This document shows, one piece after another, positions 1 through 7,137 of a stretch of 64,000 bases of DNA; within the stretch, counting starts at the first letter, position 1; each line of letters starts with the position of its first letter. Below the pieces are notes generated by a model that saw only the letters and a program-made list of their open reading frames with translations, had not been told where the DNA came from and did no database searches. The translations under genes were made by a program, and so were the position numbers. The DNA is from Deltaproteobacteria bacterium UBA5205 (GTDB lineage Bacteria; Desulfobacterota; Syntrophorhabdia; Syntrophorhabdales; Syntrophorhabdaceae): the NCBI GenBank assembly GCA_002412715.1, contig DHVP01000030.1, positions 98,373 through 162,372 on the forward strand. Direction: 5' to 3'.

Positions 1-233
1 CGCTCGTAATGACCGAGATCGAGGTCTGTTTCGGCCCCGTCTTCGGTTACGAAGACCTCACCGTGCTGGAAGGGGTTCATTGTCCCCGGGTCAACATTAA
101 TATAAGGATCGAGCTTCTTGATCATGATATTGAGTCCCCGTGACTCAAGAAGCGCTCCGATGGATGCCGCTGCTATTCCCTTTCCCAGTGACGATACGAC
201 GCCGCCCGTTACAAAGATGAATTTCTGTCTCAT
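1..233 (-). CDS. pyrG: CTP synthase, N-terminal part (cut by window edge)
   Basis: CTP synthase converts UTP to CTP with glutamine nitrogen in the cytoplasm. Only about 77 N-terminal residues are inside the window. Translation of the complementary strand starts MRQKFIFVTGGVVSSLGKGI and continues through KKLDPYINVDPGTMNPFQHG to a GAETDLDLGHYE stretch. These are hallmark segments of the synthetase domain: the P-loop-like SSLGKG and the conserved substrate loop. The ATG at 231-233 overlaps the TGA of the upstream apgM gene in an ATGA junction, so the two are probably co-transcribed. The glutaminase domain lies outside the window, so completeness cannot be judged. Confidence 0.96.
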   Translation of the reverse strand, partial: MRQKFIFVTGGVVSSLGKGIAAASIGALLESRGLNIMIKKLDPYINVDPGTMNPFQHGEVFVTEDGAETDLDLGHYE

Positions 234-1417
234 TGCCTGTGACCCCCGATAAGGACCTTTATCATTTCTTCACCGCTTATTACCGCCCCGCCCGCTTCTT
301 CATCATAGTCCCTGCCGCCGGAGGCAGGATTATTCCCGTCGTATACGGCAAAGGGCACCGGGGTGGCATAGTGGGTCCTCATCGCGATCGGTGTGGCATG
401 GTCAGTGACGATGAGAAACCTCGTGTCCTTGTCCGTTTCCTTCATGAGGACCCCGAGCACGTCCCTGTCGATGCGCTCGATGGCCTTTATCTTTTCCGGA
501 ATGCTGCCGTTGTGGGACGCCTCATCGGGCGCCTCCACGTGGATGTAGACGATATCGTGGTCCTTGAGCAGACCGAGGGCCGCCCGGGCTTTAGCGCCGT
601 AATCGGTGTCGAGATATCCCGTCGCCCCTTCGATGACGGGGGTTGTGAATCCGACGAGGCTTGAAATGCCCCGCACGAGGTCCACCGCGCAGACCGTTGC
701 CCCCGTGAGGCCGAATTTTTCCTTAAATGGTGGAAGCGCCGCCCTTTTCCCCTGGCCCCAGAGCCATATGCTGTTCGCGGGCAGTTTGCCCTCATCGGTG
801 CGCCTTCTGTTGAGATCGGCTGATGCAAGTATCCGGCGGGAACGGTCCATGAGAGATCTTACCGTCGCGGCCCCGTCACCGCTGGGAAGATGGTCCCCGA
901 TGTGTTTTCCCGTTATATCATGGGGAGGGGTCGTTGCGAGATCCCAGGCGCCGCCTTTCCAGATCATGATGTGGCGGTACCCGACCCCGGGGAAAAAGGC
1001 GATCTCTCCGGTTCCCATCTTTTCGTTCAGGGACCCGATAAGGACCTTTCCCTCCTCTGTGGAGATATGGCCCCCGGAGTAGTCGTTCATGATATCGCCG
1101 TCGTCCGAGGTTCCGATATTGACGAGGTTGCACCGGTAAGCCACGTCGTCGGGGCCCATGGGGATACCCATACCGAAGGCCTCTATGGGTGCCCTGCCGG
1201 TATAATAGAGCGCGGGATCGTACCCGAATATGGACATTCCCGCCACGTCGCTGCCCGGGGGGAAACCGTCGGGAACGGTCTTTACCCTGCCGACAAAACC
1301 GCCGCGGGCCATCGTGTTCATGTTTGGTTTGTTTGCGGCCATCAGCGGTGTCTTTCCACCGAGTTCCTGAAGGGGGAAATCCGCCATGCCGTCTCCGATA
1401 AGAACAATAAACTTCAT
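230..1417 (-). CDS. apgM: ApgM-family 2,3-bisphosphoglycerate-independent phosphoglycerate mutase (possible homoserine kinase)
   Basis: 395-residue alkaline-phosphatase-fold protein of the archaeal-type cofactor-independent phosphoglycerate mutase family. The N-terminus has the metal/phosphoserine region IVLIGDGMADFP. A PGSDVAGMSIFGYDP stretch and a late HVEAPDEASHNG metal-binding segment follow, and FLIVTDHATPIAMRTH lies near the C-terminus. The ATG at 1417 follows a GAGGAGC ribosome site. The usual role would be 3-PG to 2-PG in glycolysis and gluconeogenesis. It sits directly downstream of hom (25-bp gap) in an aminotransferase-hom-apgM-pyrG string. ApgM relatives linked to hom have been proposed as alternative homoserine kinases, so the substrate is left open. 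The family call is firm and the substrate is not. Confidence 0.9.
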   Translation of the reverse strand: MKFIVLIGDGMADFPLQELGGKTPLMAANKPNMNTMARGGFVGRVKTVPDGFPPGSDVAGMSIFGYDPALYYTGRAPIEAFGMGIPMGPDDVAYRCNLVNIGTSDDGDIMNDYSGGHISTEEGKVLIGSLNEKMGTGEIAFFPGVGYRHIMIWKGGAWDLATTPPHDITGKHIGDHLPSGDGAATVRSLMDRSRRILASADLNRRRTDEGKLPANSIWLWGQGKRAALPPFKEKFGLTGATVCAVDLVRGISSLVGFTTPVIEGATGYLDTDYGAKARAALGLLKDHDIVYIHVEAPDEASHNGSIPEKIKAIERIDRDVLGVLMKETDKDTRFLIVTDHATPIAMRTHYATPVPFAVYDGNNPASGGRDYDEEAGGAVISGEEMIKVLIGGHRQ

Positions 1418-1442
1418 GCGTTCGAGCTCCTCAACGAGCTAA

Positions 1443-2720
1443 TTATTCTTCTATCCTTATGTGGACGCTCTCCCCCTGCGTGAAGGAGATTCTGTCTATC
1501 TCTTCCTTTGCCTTCCTGAGACCCTCTTCGGAGGCATCGTGGGTCACCATGACGACGGGAACATAGCCGCCGAGCTTTCGACCCTGCTGCGTTACCGCTG
1601 ATATGCTTATCCCGTATTCCGAAAGGATGCCCGATATCTTCGACAACACCCCCGGCCGGTCCTGGGCCATCACTCTCAGGTAGTACGGGACAGGGGAGCC
1701 CTTGCCCTGCTTGTACCGTCCGGTGGCGGTCAAGCCCCGGGCGCCCGTCAGGCCCCCCGAGGTGATCCTCTTGGCCATATCGACGATATCGCTTACGACG
1801 GCGCTCCCTGTAGCCTCGCTTCCCGCGCCCTTTCCGTAGAAAAGGTTGGGGCCCACCATGTCGCCGACGATGTACACCGCATTAAAGACACCATTCACGC
1901 TGCTCATGGGGTGGTTCACGGGAAGCATCGCCGGCTCGACCCGGGCCTCAACCCCCGTGCTCATCTTCCTGGCAATGGCAAGCAATTTTATCTTATACCC
2001 GAAGTCGCGGGCGAAGCCGATGTCCACGGGGTCGATCTTCGCTATCCCCCGCGTAGTAATCCTGTCCATCGTAATGGGGGAGGCAAAGGCAAGTCTCACC
2101 AGCAAGGCGAGTTTGTGGGCCGCGTCTATACCCTCGATATCGAAGGTCGGGTCCTTCTCGGCATAGCCCTTCTGCTGGGCCTCCTTGAGCGCCGCGGCGA
2201 AGGACATGCCCTCTTCCGTCATCCGCGAGAGTATGTAGTTGCTCGTACCGTTCAGGATCCCCAGTATGTAGGTCAGATCGTTGCCGACGAGGCCGTCGCG
2301 GATGGCGCGGATCACCGGTATACCGCCGCAGACGGAGGCCTCGAAACCGATCTCGCATCCGTTCTTTGCCGCGAGCCGGAAGAGGTCGTCGCCCTGCTGG
2401 GCGAGAAGCGCCTTGTTTGCCGTCACAACCTGCTTCTTCAGGTTGAGGGCGGCACTGATGAAATCTGCGGCGGGATGCGTACCGCCAATGAGTTCCACGA
2501 CTATGCTCACCCTGTCGTCGCGGATCAGTTCCGTGGCATCGGAGGTTACAATGGCTCGATCGACGCCTTTTCCTTTTATCTTGCGCGGATCGACCTCGGC
2601 CACCCTGACGACCCCGATATCGAGACCCGTCCTCTTGTGTATAAGGCCGGCATGCTCCGTCAAGATCCTGTATGTTCCCGTTCCTACCGTTCCCAGACCT
2701 ATAATTCCTATTCCGATCAT
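1443..2720 (-). CDS. hom: Homoserine dehydrogenase with C-terminal ACT domain
   Basis: Reduces aspartate semialdehyde to homoserine with NAD(P)H on the threonine/methionine branch. 425 residues. The N-terminal Rossmann motif is GIIGLGTVGTGTYRIL (about residues 4-19). The catalytic domain has NKALLAQQGDDLF, GGIPVIRAIRDGL and ILNGTSNYILSRM, with the catalytic-lysine region near AEKDPTFDIEGIDAAHKLALL. A C-terminal ACT domain (about 345-420, YYLRVMAQDRPGVLSKISGIL) suggests feedback control by threonine, as known for this family. The ATG overlaps the stop of the upstream aminotransferase by 4 bp, indicating translational coupling. Length is normal. Confidence 0.96.
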   Translation of the reverse strand: MIGIGIIGLGTVGTGTYRILTEHAGLIHKRTGLDIGVVRVAEVDPRKIKGKGVDRAIVTSDATELIRDDRVSIVVELIGGTHPAADFISAALNLKKQVVTANKALLAQQGDDLFRLAAKNGCEIGFEASVCGGIPVIRAIRDGLVGNDLTYILGILNGTSNYILSRMTEEGMSFAAALKEAQQKGYAEKDPTFDIEGIDAAHKLALLVRLAFASPITMDRITTRGIAKIDPVDIGFARDFGYKIKLLAIARKMSTGVEARVEPAMLPVNHPMSSVNGVFNAVYIVGDMVGPNLFYGKGAGSEATGSAVVSDIVDMAKRITSGGLTGARGLTATGRYKQGKGSPVPYYLRVMAQDRPGVLSKISGILSEYGISISAVTQQGRKLGGYVPVVMVTHDASEEGLRKAKEEIDRISFTQGESVHIRIEE

Positions 2721-3901
2721 GCTCTTCCTATCGGGTAGAGGAAATTTTTTATTCCCTTTACCGCCTGTTTTATCCTGTGCTCGTTCTCCACGAGGGCGAA
2801 ACGCACATGCCCTTCTCCGAATTCACCGAATCCAATACCCGGCGACGTGGCCACCTTTGCCTCCTTGAGGAGGAGCTTCGAAAATTCTATGGACCCCATG
2901 GCCGCGTACTGCTGCGGTATCTTTGCCCAGACAAACATGGTGGCCTTCGGTTTCTCCACTTCCCAGCCGAGACGGCACAACCCTTCACAGAGGACGTCCC
3001 GCCGCATCCTGTATTTTTCAACGATATCGGGCACCTCGTCATCGCCTTCATTGAGGGCGATGATAGATGCGATCTGGATGGGCTGAAAAACACCATAATC
3101 AAAATAACTCTTGATCCTTCCCAGGGCGTTGATCATTTTCCTGTTGCCGACTGCGAAGCCGACGCGCCAGCCTGCCATGCTGTAGCTCTTCGACAGGGAA
3201 AAGAACTCCACGCCGACATCTTTCGCCCCTCCGGCCTCAAGGAAACTCGGCGCCTTGTAGCCGTCGAAGGCGAGATCGGCGTAGGCCAGGTCGTGAACGA
3301 TCATCATGTTGTGTTCCCTGGCAAACCCCACGATCTTTTCAAAGAAGTCCAGTTCCACAACCTCGGTGGTAGGATTATTGGGAAAACTGATGATGAGCAT
3401 CCTGGGCAGCGGCCATGTAGTCTTGACGGCGATGCTGAGACGCTCAAAGAACTCTTCCTTCGGCAGAAGCGGTACGGTCCTTAAGTCTCCCCCGGAAATG
3501 ACCACCGAATAGGAGTGGATGGGGTATGCAGGGTTCGGCACAAAAACTGTCTCTCCCTGACTGATCGTGGCAAGCACGAGATGTCCGATGCCTTCCTTTG
3601 CCCCCATGGTAACCACCACTTCCTCGTCAGGGTCGATGTCCACATTGTAGCGCCTCTTGTACCATGCGGAAATGGCGACCCTGAGGTTGTATATGCCCTT
3701 CGACGCGCTGTAGCGGTGGTTCTTCGGGTTGCGTGCCGCCTCGACAAGCTTCGAGACGATATGTTTCGGTGTCGGCAGATCGGGGTTGCCCATTCCAAGG
3801 TCGATGATGTCCTCGCCCTGCCGGCGCGCTTCTATAAGAAGGCCTCTCACGATGCCGAACACGTAGGGCGGCAGTCGGGATATCCTGTAAAAGTCTTCCA
3901 T
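2717..3901 (-). CDS. PLP-dependent class I/II aminotransferase (AlaC-like)
   Basis: 394 residues, fold-type I aminotransferase. Visible marks are the N-terminal IDLGMGNPDLPTP, the FPNNPTTEVVE substrate/PLP segment, a YADLAFDG loop, the PLP-lysine region FSLSKSYSMAGWRVGF (Lys in SLSK) and the C-terminal HVRFALVEN with the carboxylate-binding Arg. The sequence type matches AlaC-like alanine/glutamate transaminases and related enzymes often annotated as aspartate or LL-diaminopimelate aminotransferases. Its position just upstream of hom, overlapping by 4 bp, fits a role in aspartate-family or alanine metabolism, but the exact substrate cannot be read from the sequence. The ATG at 3901 lacks a clear Shine-Dalgarno site, and it heads the operon running to pyrG. 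Confidence 0.92.
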   Translation of the reverse strand: MEDFYRISRLPPYVFGIVRGLLIEARRQGEDIIDLGMGNPDLPTPKHIVSKLVEAARNPKNHRYSASKGIYNLRVAISAWYKRRYNVDIDPDEEVVVTMGAKEGIGHLVLATISQGETVFVPNPAYPIHSYSVVISGGDLRTVPLLPKEEFFERLSIAVKTTWPLPRMLIISFPNNPTTEVVELDFFEKIVGFAREHNMMIVHDLAYADLAFDGYKAPSFLEAGGAKDVGVEFFSLSKSYSMAGWRVGFAVGNRKMINALGRIKSYFDYGVFQPIQIASIIALNEGDDEVPDIVEKYRMRRDVLCEGLCRLGWEVEKPKATMFVWAKIPQQYAAMGSIEFSKLLLKEAKVATSPGIGFGEFGEGHVRFALVENEHRIKQAVKGIKNFLYPIGRA

Positions 3902-3975
3902 TTATGTTGAAAATTACCACATTCCAACGGATACAATCAACAGAAAAGCCAAGCAAGAATCATTCCAAAGGAGAG

Positions 3976-4064
3976 GGGTGATGGGTTATAGGTGATGGGT
4001 GCCGGGAAAAAACGGTGCTGTAAAGGGTATTTTTTCCCATAACCCATCACCCGGCGCCCATTAC
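3976..4064. repeat. Intergenic inverted repeat of the GGGTGAT/GGGTTAT type
   Basis: The 170-bp spacer between two minus-strand genes carries a 14-bp perfect inverted repeat: GGGTGATGGGTTAT at 3976-3989 and ATAACCCATCACCC at 4039-4052. Each arm continues into more ATGGGTG- and CCCATTAC-like units at roughly 7-base periodicity. The same vocabulary recurs at 60751-60870 and, in part, at 53411-53438. It lies just past the stop codon side of the adenosine-specific kinase gene. It could act as a transcript-end hairpin or be a small dispersed repeat. Its origin is unknown. Confidence 0.75.
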
Positions 4065-4071
4065 CTGCTTT

Positions 4072-4554
4072 TTACAGCTTGTAACCAAATTTCCTGAGCA
4101 TTTCCTTTCGGGCTTTCCTGTCCCCGTCCGCTTCGATGCCGGCGGGTTTTGAGCCATCTATGACGCCCATTATGCCACGCCCCTGATCCGTCTCGGCAAT
4201 TATGACGTCAAGGGCGTTGGCGGTAGCGCAGAAGATCTGGCAGACCTCCTGGCAGACCTTCACCGCATTGAGGACGTTGATGGGAAAGCCGTCCTTCATG
4301 AATATAACAAAGGTATGTCCGCAGGATAGTCGAAAGGATGTGTCGGCGGCAAGCTTTGCCAGCGCCTCGTCATTGCCCTCATACCTCACGAGGCATGGCC
4401 CGCTCGCCTCGGAAAAGGCGACGCCGAACTTGAGCGACGGCGCGGATCCGATGAGTATCTCGTAGAGGTCTTCAACGGTCTTGATAAAATGGGACTGCCC
4501 GATGACGACGTTCAGGCCCTCCGGTATATCGATTTTGACACTCTTGAGTTCCAT
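4072..4554 (-). CDS. Adenosine-specific kinase family protein
   Basis: 160-residue single-domain protein of the adenosine-specific kinase family (DUF355 type, known mostly from archaea and some bacteria). Characteristic stretches are VVIGQSHFIKTVEDLYEIL, KFGVAFSEASGPCLVRYEGND, CGHTFVIFMKDGFPINVLNAVK, CQIFCATANALDVIIAETDQG and a final GIMGVIDGSKPAGIE. A strong GAGGAGG site precedes the ATG. The gene starts 18 bp downstream of the radical SAM gene's stop, so the pair is probably an operon. Biochemically the family is reported to bind AMP and adenosine, but its cellular role is poorly known. Length matches the family. Confidence 0.88.
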   Translation of the reverse strand: MELKSVKIDIPEGLNVVIGQSHFIKTVEDLYEILIGSAPSLKFGVAFSEASGPCLVRYEGNDEALAKLAADTSFRLSCGHTFVIFMKDGFPINVLNAVKVCQEVCQIFCATANALDVIIAETDQGRGIMGVIDGSKPAGIEADGDRKARKEMLRKFGYKL

Positions 4555-4572
4555 TCTGCCTCCTCGATGTGA

Positions 4573-5529
4573 TTAATATAAAGACCTATCTTTTCTTTCC
4601 CCGTTTTCCTGTTCCCCGAAGGGCTCCTTTCTGTCGAAGTCGGGCACGAAGAGAGGGGCGCTGTCGAGCTCCTGGATGAAGACGTTGTCGAAACCATTAT
4701 CAATAAGGAAGGAAACGACGTCGTCATATTCCTCCTGTCTGATCTTTCGGGCGAGAAGGGGATACTCTCCTGAACGATGGAGCGGAAGATATTGCGACAT
4801 GAGGCCGATCCAGGTCTTTTCTCCGAGGTTGTCACGGATCCAGGTGAATATCTGCCGCGATCCCGCAACCCCCCCCGGCAGGACGAGGTGGCGCACCATA
4901 ATGCCCCTTCCTGCGATTCCATTTTCCACAACGAGGTCCCCGACCTGGCGCTTCATCTCCATGACGGCCGCCCGGGCGCATTCCTGGTATGGCGCCTGTT
5001 CCGCGGCGCCGGAAAGTTTCCCGGCGATCGCCGGGCTCCAGTACTTGAAGTCGGGAAGGTAGATGTCGACAAGCCCCTCGAGAGACCTCAGGGCATCCAC
5101 GCTGTCATAGCCGTTCGTATTGTAGAGAAAGGGCACCCCGATCCCCCCTTCCTTCGCTTCCCTGACGGCGGCGCCGATAAACGGGACATACGGAGTGGGG
5201 CTCACGAGATTTATGTTGTGGCAGCCCATCGCCTCAAGGGAGAAGAACATCGCGACGAGCTCTTCGAGCGTCACCGGGCCGCCCCGCCCCTCATGGCTGA
5301 TCTGGTGGTTCTGGCAAAAGATGCAGCGCAGATTGCAGAAGGAGAAAAAGATGTTTCCCGAACCCTTCGTCCCCGTGATAGGAGGTTCCTCCCCGAAATG
5401 GGGCCCGAAATGAGCCACTCTGATATCCTCACCGGCCCCGCAGAAGCCGCGCTCGCCCGCAAGGCGGTCAACACCGCAATGCCGGGGGCACAGGGTGCAG
5501 TGCGAAAGCAAGGAAAGATCGGTCTGCAT
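4573..5529 (-). CDS. PflX-like radical SAM protein (COG1313 type)
   Basis: 318 residues. The radical SAM cluster is C-N-L-R-C-I-F-C near residue 70 within GNIFFSFCNLRCIFCQNH, the CxxxCxxC signature that binds the [4Fe-4S] cluster and SAM. An N-terminal extra cysteine set (CTLCPRHC, then FCGAG) precedes it, as in PflX and other pyruvate-formate-lyase-activase-like proteins. The rest (NINLVSPTPYVPFI, VPFLYNTNGYDSVDALR, VDIYLPDFKYW) is typical of the family. No glycyl radical enzyme is nearby, so the target is unknown. It lies upstream of the adenosine-specific kinase on the same strand with an 18-bp gap. Confidence 0.9.
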   Translation of the reverse strand: MQTDLSLLSHCTLCPRHCGVDRLAGERGFCGAGEDIRVAHFGPHFGEEPPITGTKGSGNIFFSFCNLRCIFCQNHQISHEGRGGPVTLEELVAMFFSLEAMGCHNINLVSPTPYVPFIGAAVREAKEGGIGVPFLYNTNGYDSVDALRSLEGLVDIYLPDFKYWSPAIAGKLSGAAEQAPYQECARAAVMEMKRQVGDLVVENGIAGRGIMVRHLVLPGGVAGSRQIFTWIRDNLGEKTWIGLMSQYLPLHRSGEYPLLARKIRQEEYDDVVSFLIDNGFDNVFIQELDSAPLFVPDFDRKEPFGEQENGERKDRSLY

Positions 5530-5566
5530 GGGAAATAGTATATCAGAAACAGGGTCGGAAAACCTT

Positions 5567-5610
5567 CCAATAGGCGCTATGTGTCTTATATGACCTATTG
5601 GACCTATTAA
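5567..5610. repeat. ATAGGTC-type intergenic repeat, copy 1
   Basis: Between the radical SAM and permease genes, CCAATAGG (5567-5574) and CCTATTGG (5594-5601) form an inverted repeat. A further GGACCTATT unit follows at once. Read on the minus strand the element is a run of AATAGGTC-like heptamers. Related copies occur at 6466-6503, 20273-20289 and 53469-53511. All lie between genes. Confidence 0.65.
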
Positions 5611-5720
5611 GAAACTGGTGCCGAGACGATTGCCCTCTAGGCTTTCTTAAGCCACCGTGTACGATCCCGTGCCCACTGCGATCACTTCTTCCTTGCTGCC
5701 GGGTGTGTTCATGCCGTGCG

Positions 5721-6431
5721 TCACAGTCCCAGGAATTCTATCATCAGGCCGCACGTCAGGATGGTCAACCCCGCAAAGGCATGGGTGTAGCGCTCGGCCC
5801 TGTCGAGCACGTGAAGGCTGAGTCCGGCCCTCATCAGTAATACGGCCGCCATCATTGTCGCTATCGTCACCATTCCGAATGTCAGGCTCACCATAGCCAC
5901 CCCCCAATAGCTCTTTCTGGCCGCGGGATAGATAAGAAGGGGGATCAGCGGTTCGCAGGGACCGAAGACGAATATTATGAACAGAACCCATGGCGTAACC
6001 GTCTTCCTGCCATCTTCATGAAAATGGGCATGTTTGCCGTGATGCGTGTGCTCGTGCTCGTGCACATCGGAAACACCGTGTATGTGGACATGCCCGTGTG
6101 GCTTGTTCAGAATGGCCCGCCTGATACCCCATACGCTGTAGGCGAGACCGAAGGCTATGAGAAGCCATGCGGCAATCGTTCCGCGGGTCGACTCTATGAA
6201 CTCAAGGCTCTCGAGCGCCACCCCGAGGGCGACCCCGAGGAGCCCGAGCACGATGGAACTCAGTATATGGCCGAGGCCGCACGCAAGGGTCACCGCCGCG
6301 GTTTTAACCGTGGACCATTTCCGCGACCAGGAGAGCATCACAAAGGGTACATAGTGATCGGGACCGAAGAGCGTGTGAAAAAACCCGATGGATACGGCGG
6401 CGATCAATAGTGCGGACAGCTCGGGAAACAT
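5721..6431 (-). CDS. Polytopic metal permease with His-rich loop (NicO/UreH-like)
   Basis: 236-residue membrane protein with about six hydrophobic segments. The first helix contains FFHTLFGPDHYVPFVML and the second TLACGLGHILSSIVLG, both typical of the NicO/UreH/RcnA group of nickel-cobalt permeases. Between helices is a cytosolic or periplasmic loop of about 30 residues packed with His and acidic residues (HGHVHIHGVSDVHEHEHTHH), a likely metal buffer. The second half has WVLFIIFVFGPCEPLIPLLIYP. Direction of transport (uptake or efflux) and the metal cannot be told from sequence. It is monocistronic, flanked on both sides by ATAGGTC-type repeats. Confidence 0.75.
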   Translation of the reverse strand: MFPELSALLIAAVSIGFFHTLFGPDHYVPFVMLSWSRKWSTVKTAAVTLACGLGHILSSIVLGLLGVALGVALESLEFIESTRGTIAAWLLIAFGLAYSVWGIRRAILNKPHGHVHIHGVSDVHEHEHTHHGKHAHFHEDGRKTVTPWVLFIIFVFGPCEPLIPLLIYPAARKSYWGVAMVSLTFGMVTIATMMAAVLLMRAGLSLHVLDRAERYTHAFAGLTILTCGLMIEFLGL

Positions 6432-6465
6432 GTGGATCTTTTACCTCGGGTCTTTGGTTTTCGGA

Positions 6466-6503
6466 ATAGATCCTATGGACGTGTACGACCTATGGGACCT
6501 AGT
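6466..6503. repeat. ATAGGTC-type intergenic repeat, copy 2
   Basis: The spacer 6432-6597 holds ATAGATCCTATGGACG followed by CGACCTATGGGACCTAG. Read on the minus strand this is TAGGTCCCATAGGTCG then CGTCCATAGGATC, again heptamer-like ATAGGTC units with a weak palindromic arrangement. Nothing else was recognised in the spacer. Confidence 0.6.
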
Positions 6504-6597
6504 GTCTCATTTCATCCCGGTTACCGTGGGGATTGTCTTTTCTTACCTCATTATAGTATCCGGATGGGTCGTTGTCCATCGCATAAAGCCCCGCGTG

Positions 6598-7083
6598 CTA
6601 TTCAATCCCCACATGTACAAGGGCAGGATTGAGTGTTTTCACTATGTCATGGGGGTCCATCGCGACGAGGTACCCGCGTCTGCCCCCGTTGATGTAAATC
6701 TTCGGAAGATCGAGGATCGTCTCTTCCATGTAGACGGGCATGATCTTGCGCGTGCCGAAGGGCGATGTGCCGCCAACCATGTACCCCGAGTGCTTCCGGG
6801 CCGCTTGGGGCGTACAGGGCCCTACTTTCTTGACGCCTGCTGTGCGGGCAAGCTCCTTGGTGGAGACTTCCCTGTCGCCGTGCATGAGGACGACAAGCGG
6901 TCTGCCGTTCTCATCCTCCATGATGAGGGTCTTTATGACCATGTGCTCGTCCACGTGATACTGTTTCGCGAACGTCGACGTGCCGCCATGCTCAACATAC
7001 TCGTACGGGTGCTCCGAAAAATCGACCCTCTTTTCCCTGAGGAACCTGATCGCGGGTGTCACATGTGACTTGTCTTTGCCCAT
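6598..7083 (-). CDS. ybaK: Cys-tRNA(Pro)/Cys-tRNA(Cys) deacylase YbaK
   Basis: 161 residues, the whole length of the YbaK/EbsC editing domain. It hydrolyses mischarged aminoacyl-tRNA, chiefly Cys-tRNA(Pro), in the cytoplasm. Family marks seen are the N-terminal TPAIRFLREKRVDFSEHPYEY, the catalytic-lysine region VIKTLIMEDENGRPLVVLMHGD (Lys in VIKTL), and a C-terminal GGTSPFGTRKIMPVYMEETI. The C-terminus ends with the usual HDIVKTLNP segment. The start is the only good ATG. It probably has its own promoter, since short AAGCGTGAAGCCTGAAGCG-like direct repeats separate it from recJ. Confidence 0.94.
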   Translation of the reverse strand: MGKDKSHVTPAIRFLREKRVDFSEHPYEYVEHGGTSTFAKQYHVDEHMVIKTLIMEDENGRPLVVLMHGDREVSTKELARTAGVKKVGPCTPQAARKHSGYMVGGTSPFGTRKIMPVYMEETILDLPKIYINGGRRGYLVAMDPHDIVKTLNPALVHVGIE

Positions 7084-7137
7084 AAGAAACCGTTACGGTA
7101 ACATAAAGCGTGAAGCCTGAAGCGTAAAGAAACTTCT

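Noticed and set aside
487..828. Long antisense and out-of-frame open frames within known genes across the window
   Set aside because: High GC content leaves long open shadow frames; they lack ribosome sites and family patterns, and overlap well-supported genes.
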